Part shown: positions 20,985 through 21,131 of the stretch, piece by piece
How positions within the stretch are numbered: position 1 is the stretch's first letter
How the letters are laid out: every line of letters starts with the position of its first letter
NCBI GenBank assembly: GCA_050122535.1
Contig: JASFIT010000023.1
Span: forward strand, 1-21,131
From: JASFEQ01 sp050122535
GTDB lineage: Bacteria > Desulfobacterota > DSM-4660 > Desulfatiglandales > HGW-15
Length of the DNA: 21,131 bases
Direction: 5' to 3'
Notes under the pieces: model-generated
The model's input: the letters and a program-made list of their open reading frames with translations, nothing else
The model's database searches: none
Told to the model about the DNA's origin: nothing
Position numbers and translations under genes: made by a program

Positions 20985-21131
20985 TTAACCCATTTTTTTC
21001 CAATCAGCCAAGAATTTTTCAAGGCCAATATCTGTCAAGGGATGCTTTATCAACTGCTGAATGACCTTGTAGGGAATTGTGGCAATATCCGCTCCCATAA
21101 GGGCAACGTCAACCACGTGCGTGGGATTTCG
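20985..21131 (-). CDS. Transaldolase / fructose-6-phosphate aldolase family protein (C-terminal part)
   Basis: The last 48 codons of a gene that enters from the right edge. The sequence RNPTHVVDVALMGADIATIPYKVIQQLIKHPLTDIGLEKFLADWKKMG is the family's C-terminus (H..EAALMGADIATIPFKV..QL..HPLTD.GL..FL.DW), seen in FsaA/TalC-like transaldolases. These catalyse aldol transfer or cleavage of fructose-6-phosphate. The lysine of the active site lies upstream of the window, so FSA versus transaldolase cannot be decided here. Its stop lies 2 nt before the chosen start of the lytic transglycosylase. Confidence 0.92.
   Translation of the reverse strand, partial: RNPTHVVDVALMGADIATIPYKVIQQLIKHPLTDIGLEKFLADWKKMG

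Overview
The window looks like chromosomal DNA of an anaerobic deltaproteobacterium-like organism (Desulfobacterota / Syntrophobacteria type). I base this on gene content and order: a molybdenum-cofactor cluster with three MoeA paralogues (one fused to a periplasmic-binding-protein-like domain), a short ModE-type regulator, TolQ, AsmA, a DUF3108 protein, an anaerobe-style thiolase, and the pgsA-tRNA-Gly-tRNA-Cys arrangement. The assignment is inferred from family knowledge, not from a database search.

Layout. (1) 1-7069, all minus strand: tolQ (cut by the left edge), a divergent moeA, mobB, a ModE-like HTH gene, the moeA-PBP fusion and a third moeA. Together they would insert Mo or W into molybdopterin, prepare the nucleotide cofactor, and sense or bind the oxyanion. 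(2) 7338-10635, plus strand: an unknown 239-aa protein, a DUF3108 envelope protein, an intergenic patch of nested palindromes, then a thiolase. (3) 10645-12542, minus strand: an HsdR-N-terminal-type protein whose ExK motif has lost its Glu, a small hypothetical protein, and weak coding traces. (4) 12906-13913: a TPR-like protein. (5) 13989-17950, minus strand: a long AsmA protein with a promoter and tight terminator ahead of it, a WbuC-type cupin and a small hypothetical protein. (6) 18101-19515: a 1.34-kb segment bounded by a 23-bp repeat of the tRNA-Cys 3' end. It holds one zinc-ribbon gene and a series of terminator-ended, strongly structured units. (7) 19495-21131, minus strand: tRNA-Cys, tRNA-Gly, pgsA, a lytic transglycosylase and the tail of a transaldolase / fructose-6-phosphate aldolase gene.

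The most unusual signal is in region 6. On the minus strand, at least four consecutive GC-rich hairpins with T-runs (19042-19074, 18860-18912, 18735-18780, 18609-18670) follow structured 5' parts. One unit has its own promoter-like sequence. They look like a tandem array of small RNAs of roughly 100-170 nt with CU-rich, anti-Shine-Dalgarno-like single-stranded stretches. One member (19111-19212) has a clear relative 16.6 kb away between mobB and moeA (2394-2490), with the same hairpin order, a shared linker, and base changes that keep most pairs. The array lies on what looks like a minimal element integrated at tRNA-Cys, where tRNA-Leu often follows in related gene orders. No integrase, transposase, reverse transcriptase or CRISPR array is visible.
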